This document shows, piece after piece, positions 1 to 8,263 of a stretch of 64,000 nucleotides of DNA. Position numbers and translations under genes: made by a program. Every line of letters begins with the position of its first letter. Position 1 is the first letter of the stretch. Below the pieces are notes generated by a model. It saw only the letters and a program-made list of their open reading frames with translations, was not told the origin of the DNA and ran no database searches. The DNA comes from Flavobacteriaceae bacterium NBU2973 (lineage in GTDB: Bacteria; Bacteroidota; Bacteroidia; Flavobacteriales; Flavobacteriaceae): the NCBI GenBank assembly GCA_026162565.1, contig JAOEIQ010000008.1, positions 62,001 through 126,000 of the forward strand, in the 5' to 3' direction.

Positions 1-1
1 T

Positions 2-280
2 TGGGAAAAAGTAGAGGAGGAGCTTAAAGAGTTTCAGGAAGAGGTTGCCAAAGGTAATCAAGACAAAATAGAAGCCGAGTTTGGAGATGTGCTATTTTCT
101 ATGATTAATTATGCACGTTTTTTAAATATTAATCCAGAAAACGCATTAGAACGCACCAATAAAAAATTTATAAAGCGTTTTCAGTATTTAGAAGCCAAGG
201 CGCAAGAAAATAAGAAACTTCTTAAGGATATGTCGCTCAAGGAGATGGACGTATTTTGGGAGGAAGCGAAAAAATTATAG
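2..280 (+). CDS. mazG: MazG nucleoside triphosphate pyrophosphohydrolase, C-terminal part
   Basis: The reading frame is open from the left edge, so only the last 92 residues are seen. MazG hydrolyses (d)NTPs to NMP and pyrophosphate in the cytoplasm. The visible part has an acidic helix (EEELKEFQEEV), then EAEFGDVLF, which fits the metal-binding ExxD element, then the NPENALERTNKKFIKRF segment typical of MazG C-termini. The apparent ATG at 89 is internal to the gene and is not the start. A hairpin at 418-460 could end the transcript. The family call is confident; the N-terminal half lies outside the window. Confidence 0.9.
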   Translation, partial: WEKVEEELKEFQEEVAKGNQDKIEAEFGDVLFSMINYARFLNINPENALERTNKKFIKRFQYLEAKAQENKKLLKDMSLKEMDVFWEEAKKL

Positions 281-417
281 TTCTCGTAGTCCAAACACTA
301 CATTTTAATCGTACATACTTTATAAATACTAAAAAATTACACTGATGTAATTTTCAAAAGCCAAACACTATAAGCGGTAAATTGGTTTTATTATAGTTAT
401 TTAGTTTAGTTAGGGAT

Positions 418-460
418 AAAACCTTACTTACAAAGCCATGTGAGTAAGGTTTTTATTTTT
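418..460 (+). terminator. Rho-independent terminator after mazG
   Basis: AAAACCTTACTTAC and GTGAGTAAGGTTTT form a stem over a short loop and are followed by a T-rich run. It lies about 140 bp after the mazG stop. The intervening 281-417 is AT-rich and holds no gene; the 10-mer CCAAACACTA occurs twice there (292 and 361). Confidence 0.7.
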
Positions 461-632
461 TGGTCATTGCGAACGTTTACATTGAGCTGGACAGTGAGGT
501 GTCACACAGAGCTTGTCGATGTGTTCTCGAACTGGTCGAAATGAAGTGACGCAATCTTTTAATATGAATTACAGTTGCTTTGAAAGATTACCACGTCTTC
601 AGACTGTAAACGTCTGAATTCTCGTAATGACG
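461..632. repeat. Composite intergenic repeat with inverted ends
   Basis: The 281-652 gap has no convincing ORF. From 461 to 632 the ends are imperfect inverted repeats (TCATTGCGA near 463, TCGTAATGA near 622). Inside, GTGACGCAATCTTT faces AAAGATTACCACGTC, and a small hairpin CTTCAGACTGTAAACGTCTGAA lies near 597-618. Near 479-542 there are three tandem modules resembling TTGAGCTNGTCGAAATG; two of them recur at 59157-59200. This looks like a short non-coding interspersed element of the kind common in flavobacterial genomes. It carries no transposase. Confidence 0.55.
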
Positions 633-652
633 TTTAGTTGAAAAAGAATTCT

Positions 653-2584
653 TTACTCGTAATACGATTTTACTTTTTTAAGCTTCGATTCCCAGATATC
701 AAGATCCTCTTTATGTTTCTCAATGTTTTTATGTACATCTTTAACTAGAGGATTACTATCGTCTACATTAGAGAAAAATTGTAAATTATTTTCTAATTGG
801 TTGATTTCGCCTTTAGTATCATCAATCTTTTTACGAATAAAATTAAGTTCTTTGTCTAAAGCCCTTGAGTCTGAAGAATTAGTTAGGCTTAATAATTTAT
901 TGTCATATTTTAAAAGCTCACTATCCGTTTTATTCATATCTAGTTTTCCAAACAAATCATCAATAAGTTTATTAAACTTACCTTCAATAAAACCTTTGTT
1001 TCTTGGCACACGACCAATGGCTTTCCATTCTGCAATAGTATCTTTAATAGTTTTTAAGTCGGAAGCATTTTTACCACTTAATTTAATAGTTTTTGCTTTT
1101 TCTAGAAGTGTGTTTTTGGCTTCTAGTGCTGCTTGCTCCTCTTCACTTGCCGCATTTTTAGATTCATGAAAACGATCGAAGTAGGCATTACAAGCCGTTT
1201 TAAATTGTTTCCATATTTTATCGCTATCCTTTCTAGGGACGTGACCAATTTTTTTCCAGTCGCTTTGTATTTTTTTCATTAAAGCTGTAGTGGTTTCAAA
1301 ATCGTCACTGTCTTTATTGTCTTCAGCAATTTTTATAAGATCTAATTTCTTTTTAAGGTTTTCGTATTGATCTTTTTTGAGGCTTTTGTAAAAAGCATTT
1401 TTCTTTCTGTTAAAAGTTCTAACAGAAGCTTTAAATTTTGCCCAAGTTGCTTCGTTTACTTTAATAGGAACTTTACCAGCATTAAAAAACTCCTCGCGTA
1501 GCGCTTCAATTTTTTTAATCTTTTTCTGCCAAGCCGAATGATTATTGCCTTCGTCAGCAGTTACCTCTTCTATATTTGCAATAATTTGATGCTTATTCTC
1601 TAAATTTTTTGCATACACTTCATCGAGACTGGCAAAGTAAGCTTGACGTTTATCGTGTATTACTTTTGTAGCTGCACTAAACCGCTCCCAAATCTCTTCT
1701 CGATGTTCTTTTGCTACAGGACCTAGCTCTTCTTTCCACATTTTGTGTAAGACTTGAAGTTCTCTAAACGAGCGGTTAGAATCATCATCTTTTGCTAACT
1801 CTTCAGCACGCTCAATAATCTTTAACTTTTTATCTAAATTATGTTTAAAATCTAAATCTCTTAAATCTCTATTAAGATGCAAAAAGTCATAAAAACGCTC
1901 TACATGATGATGATAGGTATTCCAAGCATTATTGTATTTATCTCTCGGAATTGGCCCAGCATTGCTCCAGCTTTCCTGTAAATCTTTAAACTGTTTGTAA
2001 GTGTCATTAATATTTTCTTCGACGTTTAAGAGCCCTTTAATCTCTTCAATAATTTCTAAACGTTTAGTGAGATTAGCTTTTAAATTTTTCTCTAGATTTT
2101 TATAGTAGGCAGATAATTTAGATTTATACTCTCTGTATGAGTCATTAAAACGAGATTTTAATGGTGACGAAAATCTAAAATCTCTTTCATTACCACCTTC
2201 ATCTAAAAAGGCTTGTTTTTTTTCGTCGACAAAGGCGTTAAATTTTTGATTAAATTCATCACGAATGTCATTAACATGAGATTTAATCGCTTGGATATTA
2301 TGGTGCTTTAGAAGCTTTTCAAACTCACCGACCAGATTATCCATAGACATGGCATCATAATCTTTTTTCTCAATAGTATGCCGCTCTTCGTTTGCTGTGT
2401 CTTCCGCATCTTCCGCATTAGAGGCTTCTATTTCATTTAAAGCATCATCAGATTTTGTATCTTCAATACTTTCAGCTACTTCTTCAGCTACTTCAGGTAT
2501 TTTGTTTTCTGTAGTTAGTTCTTCTTTCTTTTCAATTCCATCTGCTTCTTGCAGGTTATCTTTCTCTTCAGACATGTCTTTCAA
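653..2584 (-). CDS. DUF349 domain-containing coiled-coil protein
   Basis: A 643-residue soluble, highly charged protein. Residues 1 to about 75 are a glutamate-rich, low-complexity tail. The rest is a series of about five helical DUF349 repeats, each marked by a W at the end of a helix followed by a G-x-[IV]-P-R/K turn (for example SWSNAGPIPRDKYNNAW, DWKKIGHVPRKDSDKIW, EWKAIGRVPRN). The C-terminus is a predicted coiled coil. DUF349 proteins are universal in Bacteroidota and are often labelled chromosome segregation ATPase-like, but there is no Walker motif here and the function is unknown. It is separated by 152 bp from the upstream aroE gene, so it may have its own promoter. Confidence 0.88.
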   Translation of the reverse strand: MKDMSEEKDNLQEADGIEKKEELTTENKIPEVAEEVAESIEDTKSDDALNEIEASNAEDAEDTANEERHTIEKKDYDAMSMDNLVGEFEKLLKHHNIQAIKSHVNDIRDEFNQKFNAFVDEKKQAFLDEGGNERDFRFSSPLKSRFNDSYREYKSKLSAYYKNLEKNLKANLTKRLEIIEEIKGLLNVEENINDTYKQFKDLQESWSNAGPIPRDKYNNAWNTYHHHVERFYDFLHLNRDLRDLDFKHNLDKKLKIIERAEELAKDDDSNRSFRELQVLHKMWKEELGPVAKEHREEIWERFSAATKVIHDKRQAYFASLDEVYAKNLENKHQIIANIEEVTADEGNNHSAWQKKIKKIEALREEFFNAGKVPIKVNEATWAKFKASVRTFNRKKNAFYKSLKKDQYENLKKKLDLIKIAEDNKDSDDFETTTALMKKIQSDWKKIGHVPRKDSDKIWKQFKTACNAYFDRFHESKNAASEEEQAALEAKNTLLEKAKTIKLSGKNASDLKTIKDTIAEWKAIGRVPRNKGFIEGKFNKLIDDLFGKLDMNKTDSELLKYDNKLLSLTNSSDSRALDKELNFIRKKIDDTKGEINQLENNLQFFSNVDDSNPLVKDVHKNIEKHKEDLDIWESKLKKVKSYYE

Positions 2585-2736
2585 TGTTAGGGTTCAAAAT
2601 TGCTTTACTGGTTAAATATATTAATAACAGTTAGAAATACAAAGAATAACGGTTGATTTACAGATTTAAGGATACTTAATCGTTATAGTGAACGATTGGT
2701 GTTTTATAAAAAAATTAGCTAAAAGGTAATGAAGCG

Positions 2737-3501
2737 TTATTTTTTATTCCAGATTTTCCAAGCTTTTTCTGCTTGGTATTCGAGCATTGGCATGCCGTTT
2801 AAAGTTGTAGCTCTTTGCTCTTTAGCAAGCTTTAAAAATTTAGTTTCAATTGGATTGTATACTAAATCGAATACTACATGTTTTTCGGTAATAGCGTAGT
2901 AAGGAATTTTTGGAGCTTCATCAATGTTTGGAAACGTGCCTAAAGGTGTTGTGTTTATTATGAGTGTATGTTTATTAACATCAGATTCAGATAGTGTATT
3001 GTAAGAATATTTGGCTTGCTTTGATAGTTGTCTAGATACATAGTTAAACTTAATACCTGATTTTTTTAATGTGTATGCTATCGCTTTAGATGCGCCTCCA
3101 GTACCTAAAATAAGTGCTTTTTTATGATGTTTTTTTAAGTAAGGCTGTAAGGCTTTTTTAAAACCATACCAATCTGTATTATAGCCAATATATTGCCCCT
3201 TTTTAGTAAATTTTATAGTGTTTACAGCACCAATTTTTAAGGCCTTTTTATCAATTTTATCTAGATATGGTATAACAGCTTCTTTATATGGAATAGTGAC
3301 ATTAAGACCACAAATGTTTGGATTTTTTGAGAGTATATTTTCGAAATCTTCAATCGTATTAATATCAAAGTTTATATAGGAATGTTGGTTTAGGTTTTCT
3401 TTTTCAAACTTTTTAGAAAAGTATGCTCTGGAAAACGAATAATCTATATTCTTACCAACAAGACCAAAAAGATATTTAGGCTTTTCTGTTATATGTTCCA
3501 T
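2737..3501 (-). CDS. aroE: Shikimate dehydrogenase
   Basis: Reduces 3-dehydroshikimate to shikimate with NADPH in the chorismate pathway. With the ATG at 3501 the protein is 254 residues, short but complete for AroE. Shikimate-binding YSFSRAYF lies at residues 21-28, NVTIPYKEA at 67-75 with catalytic Lys73, YNTDWYGF at 107-114 with catalytic Asp110, and the nucleotide-binding loop GTGGASKA at 133-140. A TTG at 3510 would add three residues, but the ATG aligns better with the family. The start lies inside the end of the upstream DUF368 gene (26 bp overlap), so the two are probably translated from one mRNA. A shikimate kinase is encoded at 29.6 kb. Confidence 0.95.
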   Translation of the reverse strand: MEHITEKPKYLFGLVGKNIDYSFSRAYFSKKFEKENLNQHSYINFDINTIEDFENILSKNPNICGLNVTIPYKEAVIPYLDKIDKKALKIGAVNTIKFTKKGQYIGYNTDWYGFKKALQPYLKKHHKKALILGTGGASKAIAYTLKKSGIKFNYVSRQLSKQAKYSYNTLSESDVNKHTLIINTTPLGTFPNIDEAPKIPYYAITEKHVVFDLVYNPIETKFLKLAKEQRATTLNGMPMLEYQAEKAWKIWNKK

Positions 3502-4489
3502 ACCAATCAAGAGCTAATACTATTAATATTCCGAGGAGTATATATATTATTGCGATATATGTTTGTGATGTAAGTTCTGGAATAAAACGTTGATAATTTT
3601 CTATCACCTTTTGTCCAGTAGAATCCAATAATACTGTTCCATTAGAATTGAGTCTGTAAATTGTTTTTTTCCAAGGCCAAACCACACCAAGCGACCCAAT
3701 AATAAATCCCATGATTACAGTAGTGGTGACACTCTTGTAATGCTTTAGTAAATAATTTATTAAGTGTGAAAAGGTTACAAGTCCTGTAGCAGAACCTAAT
3801 GTAAATACAGCTAAAACCTTGAGCATTCTTAATCGTTCTGTATTTTCAGTAAAACTAAAATCACCAGTAAAAATTTCGACAAAAGTATCGTACAAAGCGT
3901 TAACAGAATCAACTAATAACAGTACATAATTACCTAATAAAATAAGGATAAAAGAACCTGAAAATCCAGGTAATGTCATACCTGATACGCTTATGATACC
4001 ACAGAAAAATACAAATAATAAGTTGTCATTTTCTTTGGCAGGATCTAAAAAACTGATGCTCAAGCCTACAGCAATTCCTATAATTAATGCAAGATATGTT
4101 GTGCTTTTCCAATCTTTAAAATCTTTGCTAATGTAGTATACAGAACCAATAATCATTCCGAAGAAAACACTCCAAACATATAGCTCATAATGCACTATTA
4201 AATAATCAAGAATTTTTGAAACACTAAAGTAGCTTATGAGCATACCTAATATTAGTAAACTTAAAAAACGACCGTTTATATATCTAAAAAAACTTAAAAA
4301 ACGACCGTTAAAAAGTAACTTAAACGCTTTACCGTTTACTCTTTGAAGAGAGTAAATAAACTCTTCATAGAATCCAGCTACAAAAGCAACAACTCCACCT
4401 GAAACTCCTGGAACTTTATTTGCAGCTCCCATTGCAAGACCTTTAATGATCAAGAAAACTTTATCTAAAAACGTTCTAGTTTCCTGCAT
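3476..4489 (-). CDS. DUF368 (PopT-type) membrane protein, copy 2
   Basis: A 337-residue polytopic inner-membrane protein of the DUF368 family. Members (PopT) have been shown in other bacteria to translocate undecaprenyl phosphate, the lipid carrier for wall and surface polysaccharide assembly. The family signature appears twice, as expected for an internal repeat: GAANKVPGVSGG near residues 21-32 and TLPGFSGSFILILLG near 170. Its ATG follows the stop of copy 1 with no spacing (TAAATG), so the two are translationally coupled. The copies are clearly divergent paralogues (for example GAANK against GAADV), so this is an old duplication. Undecaprenyl phosphate transport is inferred from the family. 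Confidence 0.88.
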   Translation of the reverse strand: MQETRTFLDKVFLIIKGLAMGAANKVPGVSGGVVAFVAGFYEEFIYSLQRVNGKAFKLLFNGRFLSFFRYINGRFLSLLILGMLISYFSVSKILDYLIVHYELYVWSVFFGMIIGSVYYISKDFKDWKSTTYLALIIGIAVGLSISFLDPAKENDNLLFVFFCGIISVSGMTLPGFSGSFILILLGNYVLLLVDSVNALYDTFVEIFTGDFSFTENTERLRMLKVLAVFTLGSATGLVTFSHLINYLLKHYKSVTTTVIMGFIIGSLGVVWPWKKTIYRLNSNGTVLLDSTGQKVIENYQRFIPELTSQTYIAIIYILLGILIVLALDWYGTYNRKA

Positions 4490-5458
4490 TTAATGCTTTG
4501 GTTTTTTAGTGCCTAATTTTTCTAAAACTAGAATGGTTAAAAATCCAAAAATCATTAATCCTAAAGCAATTATTAGTTGATTATCACCTTGGTAATTAAA
4601 TGGTGAAATACTTTTATCTGTGAGCGTTACTAATTCACCATGCGAATCGACTCTGGTAGTTAGCACTTTTTTCCAAGGCCATATTTTGTTTAATGAGCCA
4701 ATCATAAAACCTGTAAGAATGGCTAGTGTTAAATTTTTATGATTTTTAAACATCCAGTTTAGAGCTTTTGAGAATACTTTAAGTCCTATAATAGCACCTA
4801 AACCAATAACAGTAAATTTTATAAAAGCATCTTTAAATTGGTCGAAATTTCCTGTAGTTATACCTTCTAGAAGATTATTTATTGTATCGATGGCTGTTTG
4901 ATAAGCTCCTAAAATTAGTAATATAAAAGCGCCTGAAACACCTGGAAGTATCATAGCTATAATAGCAACAAAACCACAAAATAATAAATACAAATTACTA
5001 TCTGGAGACGCAAAAGGTTCAGCTAGAGTAATGTAGTAAGAGATTATTGAAGTAATTATTATAGAGCTAATAACTTGAGTATTCCATTGAGCTATTTGTT
5101 TAGCTATGTAAATGATACTAGCTAATACTAGACCAAAAAAGAACGCCCAAAGTAAAACAGGTTTATTGGCTAATAACCACTTAATTACTTTAGCTAGCGA
5201 AAATATACTGATGGCTATGCCAGAAAAAAGAGATAGTAAAAACCATCCATTAATAGAATTCCAAGCAGCTTTAAAACCCTTGTTTTTCCATGTTTTGAAG
5301 ATAGATAGTTTAAGGTTATCTATACTGTCTATAAGTTCTTCGTAAATTCCAGAAATAAAAGCTATAGTACCTCCAGAAACTCCTGGTACTACATCAGCTG
5401 CTCCCATAGCTATACCTTTGAGTCCTATAGTTAAATAGTCAATAAAACGTCTTTGCAT
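4490..5458 (-). CDS. DUF368 (PopT-type) membrane protein, copy 1
   Basis: A 322-residue polytopic membrane protein, first of a tandem DUF368 pair. The first signature, MGAADVVPGVSGGTIAFISG, lies at residues 18-37; the second, ILPGVSGAFILLILGAY, near 168-184. The hydrophobic segments suggest about eight to ten membrane helices. By family knowledge it should recycle undecaprenyl phosphate across the inner membrane. It lies 51 bp after the TPR gene and directly abuts copy 2, so TPR, DUF368, DUF368 and aroE form a likely operon. Whether both copies are active, or form a heterodimer, cannot be told from sequence. Confidence 0.88.
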   Translation of the reverse strand: MQRRFIDYLTIGLKGIAMGAADVVPGVSGGTIAFISGIYEELIDSIDNLKLSIFKTWKNKGFKAAWNSINGWFLLSLFSGIAISIFSLAKVIKWLLANKPVLLWAFFFGLVLASIIYIAKQIAQWNTQVISSIIITSIISYYITLAEPFASPDSNLYLLFCGFVAIIAMILPGVSGAFILLILGAYQTAIDTINNLLEGITTGNFDQFKDAFIKFTVIGLGAIIGLKVFSKALNWMFKNHKNLTLAILTGFMIGSLNKIWPWKKVLTTRVDSHGELVTLTDKSISPFNYQGDNQLIIALGLMIFGFLTILVLEKLGTKKPKH

Positions 5459-5509
5459 TCTTAAAAGTTAGATTAAGAATTGTAAAGGTAGGAATTTTAG
5501 TTAAGGCTT

Positions 5510-6910
5510 TTAATCAGTCTTTATAATATTTTGAATAGATTTTCTATTTGCTATTTTAGGAAACAATTCGTCTAAAATGAATGTGTATTCTTGATCTAAA
5601 TCAAAAGCATTTTTTAAATGAAAATAGCCTTTTTCGGCATCATTTACTTTAAAATAGAGTCCAGCTAATCGATACGTGATTTCTGCATTTTCAGGATAAA
5701 ACTCCTGTGCTTGATTTAAATTAAAAATAGCATCTCTGTATTCTCCAATAGCAATTAATACATCAGCACAAGAAATCCAAGTGTCAAGCTCATAATTACC
5801 ATACTGTAATGTTTTTTTATAACCGCTAGCTGCTTCCTCTAGAAAGTTAAGACGCTTATTTATTTGCGCGTATAGTTTCCAATACACCACATTTTCTGAA
5901 TCTATATTAAGGGCTTTGTTTATATAATATAATGCCTTTTGGTAATTACCTTGCTTGCAATAAAAATTAGTGATAGCAATCCATCCTTTATCAAGTAAAG
6001 GATCTTCATGCACTGTTTTGTAGTAATGCTTTATAGCTAACTCTTTATTTTCAAGTTTTTCGTAACATTTACCTATTCGTAGCAATGCAAAAGATGTTGG
6101 ATCATCCAGTTGCATACTCAAAATATACTGTTCAATAGCTTCATTGTAAAGCTTTAATTTTTCTAAAACTTTTCCTTTTTCTACATAAGCTCCAACAAAC
6201 GTATCGTCAGATATTATTGCAAAGTCAAAAGCAGCTAATGCTTTGTTGTAATCTTTAATGCTAAAATATTGTTTGCCTAATTGGTGCCAAGCAACTTCAC
6301 AATAAGGGTTGCTGTCTAAATACATGTTTAAAAAATCGATTGCTTCTATATTTTGATTCAAAAAATCAAAACAATACACCACATTGTATAAGGCAGAATA
6401 ATCTTGAGCATCATGTTCTAAACATTTAATAAAACTGGTTTTAGCATCTACAAAATTATCCATGAAAAGATACTCCATTCCAATTAGTGAGTAGATGTCT
6501 GGGATTATTTCTACATCTGTTGAAAAATCTAAAGCACTTTGTAACACATGAATTGCTTTTTGATGCTCATCTCGTTTAGACAAAATGTTGGCTTTTTGAA
6601 TATAGACTTCTTCGTTGAGGGATTCTAATTCATATAAAGCATCGAGCAATTCTTCAGCTTGATCTAATTTATTTTCAAATGATAAGATTTCTATTTGAAA
6701 CAATTTTAAATTAACAGAAGTTGGATGCTGTTGCAAGCCAAGTTTAACAGCTTTTTTAGCTAAAGCAATTTTTCCGTTATCTAAATAGTGGTGGATTATG
6801 TTTTCAAATTCGTTAGAGTCGAAGAATAACACATTGTTAGTCTTTAGCATCGATTCAAACTTGTCAAGCGAATAATTGTTATTGTTTTCGTCGTTAGGAC
6901 TAAACTCCAT
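5510..6910 (-). CDS. Tetratricopeptide repeat protein
   Basis: A 466-residue protein made almost entirely of TPR helix pairs, with the usual spacing of about 34 residues and motifs such as ALAAFDFAI, KALYYINKALNIDSENVVYW and YGNYELDTWISCADVLI. No signal peptide or membrane segment is visible, so it is probably cytoplasmic. TPR arrays are protein-binding scaffolds; the partner is unknown. The gene heads the likely operon with the DUF368 pair and aroE (51-bp gap), an arrangement I recall in other flavobacteria. It has a conventional ATG start. Confidence 0.85.
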   Translation of the reverse strand: MEFSPNDENNNNYSLDKFESMLKTNNVLFFDSNEFENIIHHYLDNGKIALAKKAVKLGLQQHPTSVNLKLFQIEILSFENKLDQAEELLDALYELESLNEEVYIQKANILSKRDEHQKAIHVLQSALDFSTDVEIIPDIYSLIGMEYLFMDNFVDAKTSFIKCLEHDAQDYSALYNVVYCFDFLNQNIEAIDFLNMYLDSNPYCEVAWHQLGKQYFSIKDYNKALAAFDFAIISDDTFVGAYVEKGKVLEKLKLYNEAIEQYILSMQLDDPTSFALLRIGKCYEKLENKELAIKHYYKTVHEDPLLDKGWIAITNFYCKQGNYQKALYYINKALNIDSENVVYWKLYAQINKRLNFLEEAASGYKKTLQYGNYELDTWISCADVLIAIGEYRDAIFNLNQAQEFYPENAEITYRLAGLYFKVNDAEKGYFHLKNAFDLDQEYTFILDELFPKIANRKSIQNIIKTD

Positions 6911-7081
6911 AGGCAGATTAATTGATTCGTTGAAATAAATTTACCAATCTATAGACTAGTTTGAAGTTTTAACCACTCTTGTTTTCAACAAAATAATTAA
7001 CAGTTGTATTTTAGGGATTATATTTTAAATTAAATAACTGTAAATGAGTATTTTAAAACCATTTACTTAAAGTTATTTTTC

Positions 7082-8206
7082 CTATTGTATTTCGTTTAAT
7101 ACTTCGAGAAGTATATTACATCCTTCTAAAATCTCATCGTTGGAGATGGTTAAAGGAGGCGTAATTCTAATGGCGCAAGGCTCAAATAATAACCAAAAAA
7201 GGATTAATCCTTTGTCTTGACATCTTAAAATAACTTGATTTGTTAGCTCCGCAGATTGAGTAATAGCTGCAAGCATTAATCCTTTTCCTCGTATTTCTTT
7301 TATGAGAGGATGCACCAGATTTTTACGAATTAAAAGTTCTTTATCAATAGTTTTTGAAATAAGATCACTCTCTATAATTTCTTTTAAAGTGGCATAAGCT
7401 GCAGATGCAATAACTGGATTACCACCAAAGGTTGTTATGTGTCCGAGCTTTGGGTTATCCATTAAACTTGCCATTATTTCTTTAGAAGCAGTAAAAGCAC
7501 CAATTGGTAAGCCACCTCCAAGACCTTTTCCTGTTACTAAAATATCTGGAGTGCAATTGTAATTTTCAAAGCCAAATAATTTTCCTGTTCTTCCAACTCC
7601 TGGTTGAATTTCATCAATAATTAGTAAGGCGCCAACATCTTCACATTTAGCTTTTACTTTCTTGAGATAGTCATTTTTGGGTTCTATAAATCCTGCTCCT
7701 CCTTGAATAGTTTCTAAAATTACAGCGGCTGTTTTAGATGTAATATGTTTTAAATCGTTAACATTATTAAATTCAATATAACTAACATCAGGAATTAGTG
7801 GTCTAAAAGGTCTTTTACGTTCTTCAAACCCCATTAAGCTCAAAGAGCCCATTGTATTGCCATGGTAGGCATTTTTTGCTGCAATTATTTCACTCCTGCC
7901 TGTAAAACGCCTTGCAAGTTTTAAACTACCTTCTATAGCTTCTGTTCCAGAGTTAGTGAGATAGGTTGTTTTAAGGTTTTCAGGTAAATTATTGGCGAGG
8001 AGCTTAACTAAATCTACAGCTGGTTTTTGAATATATTCTCCATAAACCATAACATGCAAGTAACTATCTAATTGTTTTTTTACTGCTGCAGTTACTTTTG
8101 GGTGTTGATGCCCTAGGCTGCAAGCTGATACACCAGCTACAAAATCTAGATGTGGTTTACCGTTTTGGTCAAAAATATAGGAGCCTTTAGCATGAGAAAT
8201 CTCCAT
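7082..8206 (-). CDS. Class III PLP-dependent aminotransferase (ArgD-like)
   Basis: Fold-type I aminotransferase of the acetylornithine/ornithine/4-aminobutyrate group; the exact substrate is not assignable. From the first ATG (8206) it has 374 residues: NSGTEA phosphate-binding loop at 85-90, YHGNT at 114-118, cofactor-binding IIDEIQ at 196-201 (Asp198), and the Schiff-base Lys227 in TGKGLGGG. The frame stays open upstream for about 18 more codons, encoding a family-like N-terminus (NDFFKYQAQTTPHPLA), but this extension begins right after the OstA stop with no ATG, GTG or TTG. Either the protein starts at 8206 and lacks the N-terminal strand, or it uses a rare ATC start at 8260. OstA-like gene upstream, same strand. 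Confidence 0.85.
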   Translation of the reverse strand: MEISHAKGSYIFDQNGKPHLDFVAGVSACSLGHQHPKVTAAVKKQLDSYLHVMVYGEYIQKPAVDLVKLLANNLPENLKTTYLTNSGTEAIEGSLKLARRFTGRSEIIAAKNAYHGNTMGSLSLMGFEERKRPFRPLIPDVSYIEFNNVNDLKHITSKTAAVILETIQGGAGFIEPKNDYLKKVKAKCEDVGALLIIDEIQPGVGRTGKLFGFENYNCTPDILVTGKGLGGGLPIGAFTASKEIMASLMDNPKLGHITTFGGNPVIASAAYATLKEIIESDLISKTIDKELLIRKNLVHPLIKEIRGKGLMLAAITQSAELTNQVILRCQDKGLILFWLLFEPCAIRITPPLTISNDEILEGCNILLEVLNEIQ

Positions 8207-8263
8207 TGCTAATGGATGAGGAGTTGTTTGCGCTTGGTATTTAAAAAAATCGTTTTTGATGAG

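Noticed and set aside
292-370. 10-bp direct repeat CCAAACACTA after mazG
   Set aside because: Too short, and no further structure between the copies; no sign of insertion.
723-1169. 148-codon ORF opposite the DUF349 gene
   Set aside because: Antisense shadow of an AT-rich real gene; no motif and Ser/Leu-rich composition. The same applies to the ORFs opposite purA, PspC, aconitase, the TonB receptor and others.
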